This document shows positions 44,679 through 51,745 of a DNA stretch of 64,000 nt, one piece after another. Location of the stretch: the NCBI GenBank assembly GCA_942492835.1, contig OW818645.1, positions 3,844,001 through 3,908,000 of the forward strand, read 5' to 3'. This DNA comes from GWB2-37-7 sp942492835. Its GTDB lineage: Bacteria; Bacillota; Clostridia; Lutisporales; Lutisporaceae. A model generated the notes under the pieces. The model had not been told where the DNA came from and made no database searches. It saw nothing but the letters and a program-made list of their open reading frames with translations. Each line of letters opens with the position of its first letter. Position 1 is the first letter of the stretch. Both the position numbers and the translations under genes were made by a program.

Positions 44679-44843
44679 TTATTTGTTATAATAATTAAAC
44701 TTTGTACAGCCAGCACAACTTCTGCGTTTTAACATTTCGAGACTAGGGGTGCAGTCTTTGCATTTTGGGGTATGTACAAATATAATATCTGAATCAGTGC
44801 TAGCTTTAGCTTCCTTGGAATCTTTAGAGTTGTTGATTTCCAT
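44679..44843 (-). CDS. Small cysteine-rich phage protein
   Basis: A 54-residue protein starting at the ATG after AGAGGTTGAT. C-terminal cysteines (PKCKDCTPSLEMLKRRSCAG, then CTKF) form two CxxC pairs suited to one zinc. An upstream in-frame ATG has no ribosome site. Function unknown. Confidence 0.6.
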   Translation of the reverse strand: MEINNSKDSKEAKASTDSDIIFVHTPKCKDCTPSLEMLKRRSCAGCTKFNYYNK

Positions 44844-44905
44844 AATATCAACCTCTTTATTTAAGTATTTTGGATATTCAAATTCACGACAGTCCATAAC
44901 CTCTA

Positions 44906-45484
44906 TTACTTTTTCTTTTCTGGTGTCTTGCGATAATTGATATAATTTTTAGGTTCCAAAGGACATGTTTTAAAAACATCTAAATGCCCTAGATCATCTA
45001 TTGTCTTACCGTAAAATGCAATGTTTGTATTAATTAAATAACAATTAGCTCTACCATTACCGTTATAGGTCTTTGCAATCAGCCCTTTAGATACAAGTCT
45101 TTCAAGTAAATTGTGAATATTTTTTCTGTCTCTCCCTAGAAAGTTTGCAATTTCACTACAGCCCATAAGTTCGTCTGTATCTGGATTCTTTATATATGGA
45201 GTCTGCCAACCCGAAATTGCTAATAGCATAAAAAAAAGACCTGCTTCATCAAGGTCTAATTTTCTCTCTTTAATTTTTTCTGTGACTATTTTCATGAGAT
45301 TAGTTTTATAAAGTTTTACAAAATAAGCACCTTCATTTACCCTTCTGCCAGGTTTACTGTTGGTTTTATTTATCCAACTTTGATCTATTATTTCGCCAGT
45401 TTCAGCATCGGTAATCGTCCTAAACGTTGAGCTTCCAGAGTGTTCAAGTCCAATTATTACTTTTTTCTCTTTAACGTTTTTCAA
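44906..45484 (-). CDS. Winged-helix protein, RepL-like replication initiator
   Basis: A 192-residue protein. After a DAETGEIIDQSW start, the core (LFFMLLAISGWQTPYIKNPD, CSEIANFLGRDRKNIHNLLE, SKGLIAKTYNGNGRANCYLI) is a winged helix of the kind in RepL plasmid initiators. Two 22-bp repeats lie directly upstream, as iterons or operators would. TTG start after CAGGTGG. A transcription-regulator role is an alternative. It is the first gene of the long - strand operon. Confidence 0.6.
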   Translation of the reverse strand: MKNVKEKKVIIGLEHSGSSTFRTITDAETGEIIDQSWINKTNSKPGRRVNEGAYFVKLYKTNLMKIVTEKIKERKLDLDEAGLFFMLLAISGWQTPYIKNPDTDELMGCSEIANFLGRDRKNIHNLLERLVSKGLIAKTYNGNGRANCYLINTNIAFYGKTIDDLGHLDVFKTCPLEPKNYINYRKTPEKKK

Positions 45485-45499
45485 TTTACCACCTGCCTA

Positions 45500-45544
45500 A
45501 CCTGGGGGGAAATGACCACAGCACCTGGGGGGAAATGACCACAG
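45500..45544. repeat. Two 22-bp direct repeats upstream of the RepL-like gene
   Basis: The motif containing TGGGGGGAAATGACCACAG occurs at 45,500-45,521 and 45,523-45,544, separated by one base, 16 bases before the gene start. Head-to-tail, two helical turns each: likely binding sites (iterons or operator). Confidence 0.85.
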
Positions 45545-45652
45545 GTATAAAAGTCCACTAAAGCCTTGGGGTAGTTATGTTTAAGCTATCATGCGTTTAG
45601 AATTGCTTCTTGTTCTATTAGATTGTTTTCTACAAAACAGATAAAAGGCATG

Positions 45653-45690
45653 AAAAAAGCACCTGAAGTTTTATCTCCGGTGCCATCTCT
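45653..45690 (-). terminator. Terminator upstream of the structural operon
   Basis: - strand hairpin GCACCGGAG / CTTCAGGTGC (one bulged A), loop ATAAAA, then TTTTTTC. It stands between the 1-kb intergenic region and the RepL-like gene, so leftward transcripts from further upstream would end here unless antiterminated. Confidence 0.75.
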
Positions 45691-45894
45691 GCTCACTATA
45701 AATATACCATATTGTGAAATTAAAGTGGTAACTTATTTACAGCTTATTCTGACTGAAATAATTAGTTTTCTGACATAAAAAGTGATGTTTTTATTTTTCG
45801 ATAAGTTTATTGGTAAGACGTATATGTTTTTACTGGTATAAAAGGGGCTAAAATTGCCTTTAAGGAGGGGATATTTTTACGCGAGGTAACTCTC

Positions 45895-45940
45895 CGGCGC
45901 CCAAACGAAGGGTCCCCCCCCCGGGGGTGTCGCTGAGGGA
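45895..45940. other. GC-rich C9G5 palindromic block, cos candidate
   Basis: A run of nine C followed by five G (45,914-45,927) within a GC-rich 45-base island (CGGCGCCC before, GTGTCGCTGAGGG after) in otherwise AT-rich DNA, about 400 bases upstream of the packaging-side operon. Confidence 0.4.
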
Positions 45941-46639
45941 ATAATATGGCATAAAAAACAGCTAAAAAGAGATAGCCAACCACTACATGTAGTGTATTGC
46001 TCTAAAATAGGCATAAGAAGGGGTGTAAATGCATTATATAGTACCGAATCTATACAAAAACGGTACTGTACATGCTAATTGATAATAATTATTAAATAGC
46101 ATGATAAAAGGAACGGTGGTGGAGGTGGGAGGGGAGAAACTAAGTAATAGTTATTATCTATTAATAGCCTTTATTCCGCGCGCTGTCATACTCTCTGTAA
46201 AGGCACACACCTTTACACCTATAAATCAATATAAACTATATGTAAACTAGCCCACAACATATATACATCAACACATACAGCCATATACATAATGTCATAT
46301 ACTATATTATGGTTAACTAAAGCCATAAACATACTAAGGCTAATAGCTACTGTAAAGCTATACACCTTTACACCTACATATAACACTAACTATCTTATAC
46401 CACAGCAACACCAATACAAAGATTAAGCTATATAGTACTACTAATACATAGGCTACCGCATACCAAACGCTATCATATGCGCTATGATCAATACACCTGC
46501 TAGCATCCTTACTGAGTGGATCCAATGCGAAATAAGATACACACAGCAGCTCTGCATGTATTATTATTGCAAACGTATTATAATAGATATACAATAGTAA
46601 TACATGGCACAATGTAGCATAAGGAGGCGAATACAACGC

Positions 46640-46858
46640 ATGGGGAATAACAACAAACAAGCACAATATACAAAGCCGACAGGCTTCCGGCTCTCTCCAA
46701 TAGTTAAGGAGAAGCTAGCAAAGATAGCAGCATGGCAAGGGGTGGACATGGCAGCAGTAGTGCGTGAGCTAATTACAAAGGAGCACGCAGAAAACAAAAA
46801 GGAAATAGAAGAATATATAAAAAATAATCCTGAAGCACTAGAAAAATTAATGAAATAG
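46640..46858 (+). CDS. Ribbon-helix-helix DNA-binding protein
   Basis: A 72-residue protein (TKPTGFRLSPIVKEKLAKIA, GVDMAAVVRELITKEH), a clear CopG/Arc-type ribbon-helix-helix with a charged tail. Such proteins repress their own promoter or serve plasmid copy control. AGGAGG lies 12 bases before the ATG. It is divergent from the RepL-like gene and shares the 1.1-kb region with it. Confidence 0.7.
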   Translation: MGNNNKQAQYTKPTGFRLSPIVKEKLAKIAAWQGVDMAAVVRELITKEHAENKKEIEEYIKNNPEALEKLMK

Positions 46859-46917
46859 TGAGCAAAACAGCGAAATAGTGAGCTTGAAGCATACTGAATT
46901 GTATAACTGATAGCAAT

Positions 46918-46956
46918 ACCGTATTTGTGTAATATAGTACCAAATACGGTTCTTTT
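46918..46956 (+). terminator. Hairpin terminator or operator
   Basis: ACCGTATTTG (46,918-46,927) and CAAATACGGT (46,941-46,950), loop 13 bases, followed by TTCTTTTAT. Perfect 10-bp arms; consistent with termination of the RHH gene, or with an operator for the next gene. Confidence 0.6.
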
Positions 46957-47026
46957 ATGAGGTGAAATGTATTACTAATAGAAGTACAATAAGAGTATAG
47001 AAACAAATCAAACGGAGGCGTTGAAT

Positions 47027-47212
47027 ATGAATAAAGAGTATTTTGCAATCGAAGTTATAAGTGAAAGACATTACTGCATAAAGAAGGTATCTGGAGGATG
47101 GATACTCCCGGTAAACGGCAAATCATACAAGACATTAGGCAGAGCCAAGGCAGTAGCTGCCGAGTTAGGCTTGATAATTGAAAAGATAGGCAGCAGCTAC
47201 CAAATAGTTTAG
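47027..47212 (+). CDS. Small phage protein upstream of the ribozyme
   Basis: A 61-residue protein started at the ATG after GGAGGCG (an in-frame TTG two codons earlier is less likely). Sequence YFAIEVISERHYCIKKVSGG, KTLGRAKAVAAELGLIIEKI: a beta-strand-rich half followed by a helix, perhaps a small nucleic-acid-binding fold. Its stop lies 3 bases before the hammerhead ribozyme. Confidence 0.6.
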   Translation: MNKEYFAIEVISERHYCIKKVSGGWILPVNGKSYKTLGRAKAVAAELGLIIEKIGSSYQIV

Positions 47213-47215
47213 CTG

Positions 47216-47277
47216 CCTCACCGTCGCAGCAGAAGCTGCCTGATGAGTCTTGGAAGATTAAGACGAAACGGAATAGG
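47216..47277 (+). ncRNA. Hammerhead ribozyme (type III)
   Basis: All core elements are present in order. The GUC cleavage triplet (47,223-47,225) precedes stem I GCAGC/GCUGC with loop AGAA (47,226-47,239). CUGAUGA follows (47,240-47,246), then stem II GUCUU/AAGAC with an 8-base loop (47,247-47,264), GAAA (47,265-47,268) and the stem III strand CGG (47,269-47,271), which pairs with CCG (47,221-47,223). Beyond a small internal loop, CCU (47,216-47,218) pairs with AGG (47,275-47,277). Cleavage would fall after C47,225, just downstream of the preceding gene. Confidence 0.85.
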
Positions 47278-47297
47278 ACCTTGAAAACTGAATATAA

Positions 47298-47384
47298 CAG
47301 CTCCGCTTAATGAGTCGGCTTGACCGGCAATACCTGGCGGCGATATATCGAGTAGAGGCCACAGGGAGCGGAAGAGAGGAGCTG
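47298..47384 (+). ncRNA. Possible structured RNA downstream of the ribozyme
   Basis: CAGCUCC (47,298-47,304) pairs with GGAGCUG (47,378-47,384). Inside are GUCGG/CCGGC and a CGAUAUAUCG palindrome. No open frame with a ribosome site explains it. It may be the 5' leader of the next gene; I recognise no class. Confidence 0.4.
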
Positions 47385-47421
47385 CTGCACGTAGTAAATA
47401 AATTTGAAAGGAATGATATAA

Positions 47422-47790
47422 ATGACAATATCAGAAATAAAGGCGGTATTACCTCCAGTGGCAGTATGGATGGCTGGAAAAGCAGTGGAAGAGGGAGTTA
47501 AAGCTTGCAACAAAGCACAAAAGCAATCCGAAATAGAAGACCAAAAGAAAAATTCAGGCGAGTCTTACAACTACTCTTTGGCACATGCTTACAGAGAAGG
47601 AATGCATGTATCTGCTGAAATTTTATGGAAATTGTTTGCCTCATGCTCGGCTGAATGCCAACAAGCAATAGAAGAGGTTGCTAAAAATTACGATGGCTAC
47701 GGTGGATGGACCGAAAAATGCTTTGACAGATTTGTCGAAGCTCTTGAAAAGGTGCAAGGCTATTCAGTCCGCATCAGAACTAACGAATGA
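47422..47790 (+). CDS. Hypothetical phage protein
   Basis: A 122-residue protein (VLPPVAVWMAGKAVEEGVKA, SLAHAYREGMHVSAEILWKL, NYDGYGGWTEKCFDRFVEAL). AAAGGAATG ribosome region. Helical, no motif recognised. It lies in the small-gene block before the recombinase. Confidence 0.55.
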   Translation: MTISEIKAVLPPVAVWMAGKAVEEGVKACNKAQKQSEIEDQKKNSGESYNYSLAHAYREGMHVSAEILWKLFASCSAECQQAIEEVAKNYDGYGGWTEKCFDRFVEALEKVQGYSVRIRTNE

Positions 47791-48041
47791 ACAAACTCGA
47801 CTTCGCGAGTATAAAAAGACTTTAGGCGGAGAGCGGTGCAGGAATGAAAGGAGCCTGCATGTAGCAATTTATCAATAAAAGAAGTAACAGTTTTAATGCA
47901 AGAAAATAAAGAGGCTCAGGTGATTGCAGATAAGTTTGAGAAGTACTTAAGCAAATCCGGTTAGACTTTATTTGCAGGATTTTACAAACATAAAGCGAAA
48001 TAATAAGGGTAGCGACCTACCGCTGGAAAGGGGATATAAAA
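47791..48041 (+). other. Spacer with several stem-loops
   Basis: Three hairpins are visible: ACTCG/CGAGT near 47,796, GCAGG/CCTGC near 47,838-47,857, and GGTAG/CTACC near 48,008. A short 22-codon frame (47,895) has no ribosome site. No gene supported. Confidence 0.4.
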
Positions 48042-48287
48042 ATGTTAAAAAAATTAGTAAATGAATTAGTAGGCAAGAAAATGAGTTTGGTTAAACTTAA
48101 TGCGCAAATGCAGAAGATAACAGGTAGTACAACAGATATAATGGACTATGGCAGAGAATATTGGGAATGTTTTGCATGGCAAACAGGAGAAAGTGAAGGC
48201 TATACAGTAGATTTTGAGGTGTCGAACCCTGAAGCTGATAATGATACAGAAATTATGGTTAAAGTGTTGGAAATAGGCACTTTTTAG
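48042..48287 (+). CDS. Hypothetical small protein
   Basis: An 81-residue protein (LKKLVNELVGKKMSLVKLNA, EYWECFAWQTGESEGYTVDF) after AAAGGGG. Its stop is followed by CAGGGG/CCCCTG and AACCG/CGGTT hairpins before the recombinase gene. No family recognised. Confidence 0.55.
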   Translation: MLKKLVNELVGKKMSLVKLNAQMQKITGSTTDIMDYGREYWECFAWQTGESEGYTVDFEVSNPEADNDTEIMVKVLEIGTF

Positions 48288-48379
48288 CAGATGGCAGGGG
48301 TTTATCCCCTGTAATGCGCTCCTAAACGGGAACCGTCCAAAGCCGGTTGAGATGTGATAATCAAAAGGAGGGGTTTATA

Positions 48380-48979
48380 ATGGCTTTAAAATTACCGAAA
48401 ATCATTGACCAAAGAAGCGTAACAAAGATGCTCAATCAAATTAATACAAACTGTCCTACTGGCATCAGAAACTATGCTATTGTTATGACAATGTATCGAG
48501 CTGGCTTAAGAGTCTCAGAGATATGTAAGTTGATGCTCCAGGATGTCAACTTTGAAACAGGTCTATTATATGTGCAACAGTCAAAAGGCAAAAAGGATAA
48601 GAAGAAGGACAGATACGTACCAATGGACAACGACATCATCAAAGCTTGCCAAGAATGGCTAACAATACGACCAGCAAGTGAATACTTCTTTTCCACTTTG
48701 GAAGGTGGCATATTGGATCCTCGATACATCAGAGAAGTATGCTACAGAATCTCTAAAAATGCAGGGGTATTCATACAAGACGGAACAGAGAAGAAACCAG
48801 TCAGTCCCCATAAGTTGAGACATTCCTTTGCTACTGAACTTGTAAGAGAAGGCTTTAACATCAGAGAGGTTCAAGAAGCTTTAGGGCATAGTAGCGTTTC
48901 GACAACTCAAGTATATACTCATGTGGTCATGGAAGAGCTTCAGGCGAAAATCAGTAAAAGGAAAGGGATATTGGAATAG
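48380..48979 (+). CDS. Short tyrosine recombinase
   Basis: A 199-residue catalytic domain with nearly no N-terminal core-binding or arm-binding domain. Catalytic residues are in place: Arg in YRAGLRVSEI, His-x-x-Arg in SPHKLRHSFATEL, His in ALGHSSVSTT and Tyr in TTQVYTHV. ATG after GGAGGGG; a longer in-frame start has no ribosome site. Most phage integrases are 350-400 residues, so this may be a DNA-inverting or resolving enzyme rather than the integrase, whose gene could lie beyond the left edge. Confidence 0.8.
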   Translation: MALKLPKIIDQRSVTKMLNQINTNCPTGIRNYAIVMTMYRAGLRVSEICKLMLQDVNFETGLLYVQQSKGKKDKKKDRYVPMDNDIIKACQEWLTIRPASEYFFSTLEGGILDPRYIREVCYRISKNAGVFIQDGTEKKPVSPHKLRHSFATELVREGFNIREVQEALGHSSVSTTQVYTHVVMEELQAKISKRKGILE

Positions 48980-48989
48980 GTTTATTAGG

Positions 48990-49014
48990 CTCTAGAGAAA
49001 TCTAGGGTTTTTTT
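48990..49014 (+). terminator. Terminator after the recombinase
   Basis: CTAGA/TCTAG with a GAAA loop (48,992-49,005), then GGTTTTTTTG. Confidence 0.75.
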
Positions 49015-49019
49015 GTTTT

Positions 49020-49165
49020 TCTATTTCGACAGAAGTAGCAGCAGAATTTATTTCCTCTACTTCTACTTTCCTCTACTTTACTTTCCTTTACTTTACTTTG
49101 TGGTGTTTCAGCCATAGTTTCAGCATCTGAAATATCTATACTGTAATCTTTGTTTTGAAATTTAT
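49020..49165 (-). pseudogene. Degraded copy of the DUF4373/DnaD-like gene's linker
   Basis: On the - strand, NKDYSIDISDAET continues directly into a version of the AETPQSKVKESKV tract of the gene at 1009-1854. The two 21-bp repeats of the intact gene are here reduced to one (49,116-49,136), as if the 219 bp between them (in frame) had been lost by recombination. No start or complete domain remains. Confidence 0.75.
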
Positions 49166-49185
49166 ACGAATAACATTTACTATAG

Positions 49186-49211
49186 GGTGTAGCTTCGGCT
49201 ACACCTTTTTT
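49186..49211 (+). terminator. Strong UUCG-loop terminator
   Basis: GGTGTAGC/GCTACACC with a TTCG loop followed by TTTTTT, reading on the + strand; it insulates the Mrr-type gene from upstream transcription. Confidence 0.85.
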
Positions 49212-49261
49212 ATTTGGATTATTCATAAGGTATTGTATGACGGTATTTTTCAGTTATTGTA

Positions 49262-49289
49262 TTGGAAATGTTTATGATATACTTATAAT
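49262..49289 (+). promoter_or_regulatory. Sigma-A-like promoter for the Mrr-type gene
   Basis: TTGGAA (49,262-49,267), 16 bases, TATAAT (49,284-49,289), 27 bases before the TTG start. Confidence 0.65.
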
Positions 49290-49315
49290 ATAGTCTATAT
49301 CTAGGAGGCGATGTT

Positions 49316-50269
49316 TTGCTGAATTTTATTAAAACTATTTTTCTAATTATTGTAGGTCTTGTGTCAGTGCTAATGTGGGTCCTCATAGTATATATAATTT
49401 ATGCTATGTTTGCAAAGGAATTGTTTCCTGGATTAGATACTACTTCACAATATGTATTAAGTATCATATTGGTAAGTTTTGGCTTGTATATAACAAATAA
49501 TATATATGACCTAGGTGAAAGAAAAAATAAAAAGAATGACACTGCTATAATAAATAATTCTTCCCAAATTCAGAAAAGTAACGCTACTGCAAATTTAGGA
49601 GCACCTGTAATTAAAAATATAATTGTTCCTTTAGGCATGCATCAACAAACTCTTACTTCTGCGACTCCAAAACCAGTAGTCAATAAAACTGAAGCTGAAA
49701 GAGCTCAAGAACGCCTGGATAACTACTGGAAGAAGAAAAAGAGCAAAGAAGAAATTGGAAAAGATTATGAGCGATTTATTGGCTGGACTTATGAGGATAC
49801 TGGGTATAAGGTACGATACAATGGGATTCAGAGAAAGCTAGAAGATGGGGGAATAGACCTTATATGCAGAAGGGGAAATGAAATAATAATTGTTCAATGT
49901 AAGAACTGGGCTAAAGACAAGACTGTTCATGAAAAACATATAAATCAGTTATATGGAGCTTTTCAGGCATACAAAATTGAGAACAACATTGATGATTCTT
50001 ATGACCCAAAAGCTGTATTTGTAACTTCGGCATTTGCTTCTGAAACCGCAAGGAAAATTGCTAGCTATCTTGAAGTTGATCTGATAGAGGAATTCTATAT
50101 GGATACAACATATCCTTGCATCAAGTGCAATATTTCTGGTTCTAGGGAAAAGATATATCACCTTCCCTTTGATGGGTTATATGATAGAACTATGATAACT
50201 AAAAAGGGTGAGTGCTATGTTAAGACTGTAAAAGAAGCTGAAAATCGTGGATTTAGAAGAGCAAATTAG
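49316..50269 (+). CDS. Membrane-anchored Mrr-type restriction endonuclease
   Basis: A 317-residue protein. Two hydrophobic N-terminal segments (about 4-32 and 45-62) anchor it in the membrane. A linker leads to an Mrr-cat domain (about 150-240): GIDLICRRGNEIIIVQCKNW contains the D-x(n)-QxK nuclease motif, followed by HINQLYGAFQAYK. TTG start 6 bases after AGGAGGCG. It is insulated by a terminator and has its own promoter, as is usual for a lysogen-expressed defence or exclusion gene. Cleavage of incoming modified or foreign DNA is inferred. Confidence 0.8.
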   Translation: MLNFIKTIFLIIVGLVSVLMWVLIVYIIYAMFAKELFPGLDTTSQYVLSIILVSFGLYITNNIYDLGERKNKKNDTAIINNSSQIQKSNATANLGAPVIKNIIVPLGMHQQTLTSATPKPVVNKTEAERAQERLDNYWKKKKSKEEIGKDYERFIGWTYEDTGYKVRYNGIQRKLEDGGIDLICRRGNEIIIVQCKNWAKDKTVHEKHINQLYGAFQAYKIENNIDDSYDPKAVFVTSAFASETARKIASYLEVDLIEEFYMDTTYPCIKCNISGSREKIYHLPFDGLYDRTMITKKGECYVKTVKEAENRGFRRAN

Positions 50270-50413
50270 CCTTTAAGAAAAAATAAAAACGAAATTTTTA
50301 TTTATTATTTTGGCTTCTAAATCGAACATATGTTTGGTATAATAAATATACAGAGGGGATAACGATACAATACCAACTACAATTTGAGACTAAGAACTGC
50401 AGCTGGAATATGT

Positions 50414-50668
50414 TTATTTAATTCTTGTATATCGTATTGCAACTTCTTCGCTCTTAAAGCTTCCTTTGTGAATCTTATGCCATTTACCCTGGTATATAAA
50501 ATAGAAACTAGAACCATTGCCCTTAATATAGTAAAAGGTAAACGCTTCGCCATCGATCCAGCGCGTGGTCGAGAACCAGCGAGAGTTGCTGGTTAGATTA
50601 GCAGCTCTTGACACAGTGGCTTTATATATCTTTTGCTGTTCGTCCTGTAAATGTAACAAGTTAATCAC
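50414..50668 (-). CDS. Hypothetical protein
   Basis: An 84-residue basic, aromatic-rich protein (RWFSTTRWIDGEAFTFYYIK, SFYFIYQGKWHKIHKG) suggesting a small beta-sheet domain. GTG start, weak ribosome site; a TTG three codons later is possible. It reads away from the Mrr-type gene. No family recognised, and only moderately sure it is a gene. Confidence 0.45.
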   Translation of the reverse strand: MINLLHLQDEQQKIYKATVSRAANLTSNSRWFSTTRWIDGEAFTFYYIKGNGSSFYFIYQGKWHKIHKGSFKSEEVAIRYTRIK

Positions 50669-50683
50669 CCCGATATAAATCTA

Positions 50684-50712
50684 TAAAAATCCAGTAGCCT
50701 ATGTGGGTTACT
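50684..50712 (-). terminator. Terminator after the repressor operon
   Basis: - strand hairpin AAATCCAGTA/TACTGGATTT around an ACCCACATAGGC loop, followed by TTTATAG. Confidence 0.75.
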
Positions 50713-50721
50713 GGATTTAGT

Positions 50722-50979
50722 TTACTCCATATATTCATTTAGCGCATCATATAGCCCTGCTAACATACCAGGAGCTTTCTCATCCACTCTTTCTATGCAA
50801 GCCTGTTTCTGTTCCTCGCTCATGCCGCCAAACTGCATTAGGAATTGCTGGAGCCTCTGAGCTGCTAAGTATATATTTGGTTTATTGTCTATTTTTATAA
50901 TTACTTTGTTGCCCTCACTATCCATGTTTTCAGACTGCTTCTTATCGCATTCTCCATATGGATCTTCTTCAGCTCCCAT
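50722..50979 (-). CDS. Hypothetical protein co-transcribed with the repressor
   Basis: An 85-residue acidic protein from the ATG after AAGGGTGATAATA (in-frame upstream codons are inside the ribosome site). Contains KVIIKIDNKPNIYLAAQRLQ and FGGMSEEQKQACIERVDEKA. It overlaps the repressor gene by 11 bases; a repressor-associated factor is possible but unproven. Confidence 0.6.
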   Translation of the reverse strand: MGAEEDPYGECDKKQSENMDSEGNKVIIKIDNKPNIYLAAQRLQQFLMQFGGMSEEQKQACIERVDEKAPGMLAGLYDALNEYME

Positions 50980-51373
50980 TATTATCACCCTTCCTTAATT
51001 TTAATATTTCTATCGCAGATTCTAGCCCATGCGTTATTATTGTACTTAAAATAGGTTCGCTTAGTTTCTCACCCTTAGACAATACCCCATATTTCACCAA
51101 CTTATCTTCCATTTCTTTAAATATAGCACTAAAATTATATTTCATTAACTCACTTTTATGAAGCTGTTCTTTACTATCGGATATTCCTAGAAACCAGTCT
51201 GTTGATACGTTAAAATACAATGCTAGCTTTATTAAAGTGTCGTAATCAGGAAATCTGTCCCTTACTTCATATCCTGCTATAGATGAACGACTTATATGTA
51301 TATCACTTGCAAGCTGTTTTTGAGTTACATAATTTTCTTTTCTGATTTGTTTTAGTCTATCCGCAAACTCCAT
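50969..51373 (-). CDS. XRE-family phage repressor (CI-like)
   Basis: A 134-residue protein with an N-terminal Cro/CI helix-turn-helix (residues about 3-60: FADRLKQIRKENYVTQKQLA, SIAGYEVRDRFPDYDTLIKL, FNVSTDWFLGI) and a helical C-terminus for oligomerisation. No Ser-Lys peptidase is visible, so induction is not by RecA self-cleavage. ATG after GTGAGGT. It is divergent from the Cro-like gene, the classical immunity-switch layout. Confidence 0.85.
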   Translation of the reverse strand: MEFADRLKQIRKENYVTQKQLASDIHISRSSIAGYEVRDRFPDYDTLIKLALYFNVSTDWFLGISDSKEQLHKSELMKYNFSAIFKEMEDKLVKYGVLSKGEKLSEPILSTIITHGLESAIEILKLRKGDNNGS

Positions 51374-51439
51374 TATCATACCTCACATTTTATTATAATA
51401 AAATTGTACAACTATGTGGACAAAAATGGTACTAAAACA

Positions 51440-51468
51440 TTGACAAAGTAGCCTAAACGGACTATAAT
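51440..51468 (+). promoter_or_regulatory. Consensus sigma-A promoter of the Cro-like operon
   Basis: TTGACA (51,440-51,445), exactly 17 bases, TATAAT (51,463-51,468). Half sites of the form TTGTnCA/TGGACAA lie around it (51,409-51,422 and near 51,491) and are candidate repressor operators. Confidence 0.9.
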
Positions 51469-51534
51469 GGACTTAAAATGTAGCGCGTAAGGACAATTTC
51501 TATTACAATTAATAAAAAGTTTGGAGTGATAAAA

Positions 51535-51729
51535 ATGAAAATTGACACTAAAAAGCTAAAACTAGAGCGTGCAAATCAAGGACTTACCTATGAAAAGCTT
51601 GCTAAAATGTCAGGAATTAAAGATGATACCATATCAAGAATAGAAAGAGGGGCTACAAAACCCAGGGTAGATACAATAGGTAAAATTGCAAAAGCCTTAG
51701 GAAAAAAGATTGAGGATTTTATAATTTAA
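51535..51729 (+). CDS. Cro-like XRE regulator
   Basis: A 64-residue helix-turn-helix protein (LKLERANQGLTYEKLAKMSG, TISRIERGATKPRVDTIGKI). ATG 7 bases after GGAGTGA. Short, single-domain and divergent from the CI-like repressor, so probably its antagonist. Confidence 0.8.
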   Translation: MKIDTKKLKLERANQGLTYEKLAKMSGIKDDTISRIERGATKPRVDTIGKIAKALGKKIEDFII

Positions 51730-51745
51730 GGAGAGATGAAAGATT

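Larger units (their letters stand above)
45545..46639. other. 1.1-kb intergenic region with origin/cos-like features
   Basis: No convincing gene. AT-rich, low-complexity DNA interrupted by a GC block with C9G5 (45,914-45,927). Inverted repeats: AGTACCG/CGGTACT (46,040-46,067), and two related TGTAAAG...CTTTACA palindromes 155 bp apart (46,196-46,217 and 46,351-46,372), each followed by CACCTA. It separates divergent transcription units, so it likely holds the promoters, and perhaps an origin or cos site. Confidence 0.6.

Noticed and set aside
46358..46666. 102-codon hydrophobic frame on the - strand
   Set aside because: No ribosome site, antisense to the RHH gene start, and composition reflects AT-rich repetitive DNA.
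47281..47400. Second ribozyme (HDV-like, twister or another hammerhead)
   Set aside because: No CUGAUGA/GAAA core and no recognisable double pseudoknot; only stems are visible.
47310..47501. 63-codon frame beginning within the structured RNA after the ribozyme
   Set aside because: No ribosome site, and it overlaps the better-supported gene at 47,422 in another frame.
47895..47963. 22-codon frame before the recombinase block
   Set aside because: Lacks a ribosome site and similarity; most likely chance.
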